Positions 62,701-64,000 of a stretch of DNA of 64,000 nt are shown in pieces; positions within the stretch are counted from its first letter, which is position 1; each line of letters starts with the position of its first letter. Source of the stretch: Competibacter_A sp037045535 (lineage in GTDB: Bacteria; Pseudomonadota; Gammaproteobacteria; Competibacterales; Competibacteraceae); NCBI GenBank assembly GCA_037045535.1, contig JBAOHI010000027.1:1-64000 (forward strand), given 5' to 3'. The position numbers were made by a program, and so were the translations under genes. The notes beneath the pieces were generated by a model. It made no database searches and was not told the origin of the DNA. It worked only from the letters and a program-made list of their open reading frames with translations.

Positions 62701-64000
62701 ACTCAACACGTTGGTCAATGTTCCCGCCGTGTTGAATGGTACCGTGATCGCGTCGTCGGTCGCCGAAGGCGGACCTACCGGCTGTACCGCAGCGGTCTGT
62801 TGATCGTCTTCGACGGCGTTGTTGTTGTTGGGGATGGAGTCGGGATCGAAAGCGTCGGACGCCACCACTTGCGCGGTCACGTCGTAAGAGCCCGTCGCCA
62901 ATACCGTGGCGACGAGAGTCAGCGTCTCCGTATTGCTCCCCGTCGTGGCCGGCAGAGTTCCTACCGTCCAGTCGCCGGTGGTCGGATCGTAGCTGCCGCT
63001 ACTGGGCGTGGCGCTCACCAACGTATAACCCGCCGGTAGAAGCGCATTGACCTCCACGTCCGTGGCCGAGTCGGGACCTTTATTAGTCAGGGTCACCGTG
63101 AAGGTGACGTTGGCGCCCACAGCCGGAGTGGCGTTGTTGACAACATTGGTCAATTCCAGGTCGGCCACCGGTTGTGGAGTGTTCAAGGTTACCTGATCGT
63201 CTTCGCCATTGCCGGTGCCATTGTTCGGCGTCGAGTTAGGATCAGGCTGATCCGCCGCCGTGATTTGCGCGGCGTTGCTCAGACCACCCGTTGCATCGGT
63301 GACAGTCACGGTAATCTGGAATTGCACGTCGCCGCCGGCCGTCACGCTCGCCGGACCGCAGGTCACCACGCCGCCACTATGGCTGCAACCAGCGCTGGCC
63401 GAGACAAAGGTCACTTTGCCCGCCGGCAGCGTATCCGCCACCGTGACGCCCGTGGCTTGGGCCGGACCGGCGTTGGCGACCGTCAGCGTGTAGGTGATTT
63501 GGTCGCCGTTTACCGGCGTAGCCTTGTCTACGGCCTTGGTCAGGGACAGATCAGCCGATTGCTGGATGCCAAAGTTGAGCCCGCTCACCGTCGCGCTGGC
63601 GTCGATGCCAGTTAGGATGCCATTGGGGGTACCGTCCACTACGCCGCTGATGTTCTCCCCGCTGACCGACCAGCCCGTCGGTAGCGTCGCCGTCGGCGTG
63701 ACCGTGCTCCCCACGGTCGGACTGGCGGCGGTGATGTAGGCGCTGTAATTGGCGCCAGCGGGAACGTTGGTGGTCCACGAACCGTTGCTGTCAACCGGTG
63801 CCACCGCCAAGACCTTGCCCGTGCTGTCTACGACAATCGCGTTCAGCCCGCCAGCGTTGATGCCGACTTCACTGCCGTTCTGCACGCCGCTGCCATCGAT
63901 ATCCGCAAACACCGTACCCGACATCGATACCATGCTCGTCATCGTGCTACCGCTGGCGCTGTTGTTTGCGAGATTAGCGTCGCTGCTCGTCGTGTTGATG
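59704..64000 (-). CDS. Very large DUF11/SdrD-type repeat surface protein (5' part outside window)
   Basis: Partial: the frame is still open at the right edge, and its first visible residues (TTSSDANLANNSASGST) are the end of another repeat. About 1430 residues are seen. In order: a SdrD-B-like domain (GTVFADIDGSGVQ), two DUF11 domains (ADLSLTKAVD..., ADLELTNVVN...), one cadherin/VCBS-like domain (DDAITVPFNTAGTL), then seven tandem units of about 120-127 residues starting DVYTT/DVISTI. These end NNSASGST and each have a cysteine pair. The C-terminus VPTLSPTALLALILLM plus a basic tail resembles an IPTL-CTERM sorting signal. It is presumably exported and surface-exposed; adhesion or matrix role is inference. 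Confidence 0.85.
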   Translation of the reverse strand, partial: INTTSSDANLANNSASGSTMTSMVSMSGTVFADIDGSGVQNGSEVGINAGGLNAIVVDSTGKVLAVAPVDSNGSWTTNVPAGANYSAYITAASPTVGSTVTPTATLPTGWSVSGENISGVVDGTPNGILTGIDASATVSGLNFGIQQSADLSLTKAVDKATPVNGDQITYTLTVANAGPAQATGVTVADTLPAGKVTFVSASAGCSHSGGVVTCGPASVTAGGDVQFQITVTVTDATGGLSNAAQITAADQPDPNSTPNNGTGNGEDDQVTLNTPQPVADLELTNVVNNATPAVGANVTFTVTLTNKGPDSATDVEVNALLPAGYTLVSATPSSGSYDPTTGDWTVGTLPATTGSNTETLTLVATVLATGSYDVTAQVVASDAFDPDSIPNNNNAVEDDQQTAAVQPVGPPSATDDAITVPFNTAGTLTNVLSNDTASNGATLDPATLDLDPSTAGIQTTYTVSGQGTFALVIANGIPTGAVTFTPATDFIGTVSIPYLVADDQGQIAQATLKATVLPPATVDVYTTVSAPAGAPLNGVVNAILTYGNQGTAVASGVSYSVTLPAGLSGVGCIGATCSYDSNTGIVTVIGLPANLNPGQTEQVVLSYTATATGTLAVQSTIGTTATDSSPGNNSASASTQVPAPAVTDVVALVDAPTTATAGSTVAVDVTFLNLGTAPATGVTYNLALLPGLTNVTCTGSGISCSYAGTTVTITGLPSSLDPAQTVGLILSYTAPAAADGPVNVTATVSAAEDPGAAGNNSASGSTAINASATVPDVISTIAPPASAAPGSTVIVPITYANLGPDAATVTAYGLTFSGTGTATNIEIRNNGVLCTYAGNVLSGCGLPGTLDPGQSIDLTLTYKLPANNGDTITVTSNIGASGETNTANNVATGTTVVVSASVPDVYTAVDVPATIPAGGTVNALLTFGNQGLAVADGVTYTVTLPPNLSGISCAGATCTYDSATGVLTLIGLPTSLSPGQTETVLLSYLAPTAGAAVLTVQSSIATTTPGETPTNNSASGSTTVQALAMADVTTWIHAPPSATGGGTVAVTAGFTNLGTANATAVTYALTLPAGATVSYNGVACTYSGGTVTGCGLPTTLAPGQIVELVAHYIAPATGPVDVTSTVGAGNDGDGTNNTAIDSTVISAATTADVYTTVAAPATAAAGSAVQASVTYGNLGPATATGMSYTLVLTGAPTGITVSYNGVVCGYNSGTGAVTGCGLPSSLVTGQTVHLTLNYTAPASGTVQVTSTVGTETTESNAANNSATASTTITATTTADLYTTIRSPATATAGNAVQISVTYGNLGSVTATGVSYQLALPPGLSGVRCDGPPVCNYNSRTGTVTVTGLPDTLDPGQTVNLTLSYIMPVSGSVIMTTNVTAANDSNPNNNTASAGAMGFVDVPTLSPTALLALILLMWGCLGQILRLRGIRG

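Overview
The window looks like a chromosomal segment of a GC-rich gammaproteobacterium. The evidence is gene order: rsmG-parA-parB next to atpIBEFHAGDC, glmU and gltX with tRNA genes, accB-accC-prmA-dusB-fis, and tRNA-Val-thrS-infC-rpmI-rplT-pheS-pheT-ihfA. These linkages are typical of that class. A Competibacter- or Chromatiales-like host is my inference only. Housekeeping genes make up most of the window, and the accessory material sits in a few islands.

Region by region. 1-8.9 kb is a defence-type island: an AlbA_2/ATPase regulator, a DarT-DarG DNA ADP-ribosylation toxin-antitoxin pair, and a type I restriction subunit (hsdR). An IS5-family element with 17-bp perfect ends cuts the hsdR 3' end. 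The severed HsdR tail and a YgjP-like metallopeptidase lie beyond the IS. 9.1-10.1 kb holds small orphan ORFs. 10.1-13.2 kb carries tRNA-Glu, tRNA-Ala, gltX and glmU. 13.3-20.6 kb is the complete F1Fo ATP synthase operon with a clear terminator, and 20.7-23.0 kb is parB-parA-rsmG. 23.3-27.5 kb encodes a hemolysin III-like membrane protein, TruD, a CDP-alcohol phosphatidyltransferase and a membrane sulfatase.

27.9-30.7 kb is a tight queuosine operon (queF-queC-queD-queE) in which QueD is a fusion of three PTPS-type domains. 31-33.25 kb is aroQ-accB-accC. 33.25-35.35 kb is an AT-rich insertion carrying a radical SAM/SPASM enzyme and 25 perfect copies of a 7-bp repeat. It is flanked by two copies of the accC 3' end, so it apparently split an ancestral accC-prmA junction. 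35.4-39.7 kb is prmA, dusB, fis, a HAD phosphatase and a DAHP synthase. 39.8-45.2 kb has a YihY-like membrane protein and a thiamin thiazole cluster (thiO-thiS-thiG-thiE-moeB/thiF), with one frameshift in thiE.

45.4-48.8 kb is mfd, broken by about five single-base indels, followed by a decayed region with a transposase scrap. 49.4-56.5 kb is the translation/nucleoid cluster (ihfA, pheT, pheS, rplT, rpmI, infC with a probable AUC start, thrS, tRNA-Val). 56.6-59.4 kb has a cytoplasmic alpha-amylase and a glycosyltransferase. From 59.7 kb to the right edge lies the C-terminal part of a very large secreted DUF11-type repeat protein that ends in an IPTL-CTERM-like sorting tail.

The most noteworthy items are the accC-flanked radical SAM/heptamer-repeat insertion, the triple-domain QueD, the IS-disrupted hsdR with a DarTG module lodged against its 5' end, and the multiply frameshifted mfd. 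Nothing here lets me claim a wholly new system with confidence. The radical SAM island and the composite defence locus are the best candidates for follow-up.
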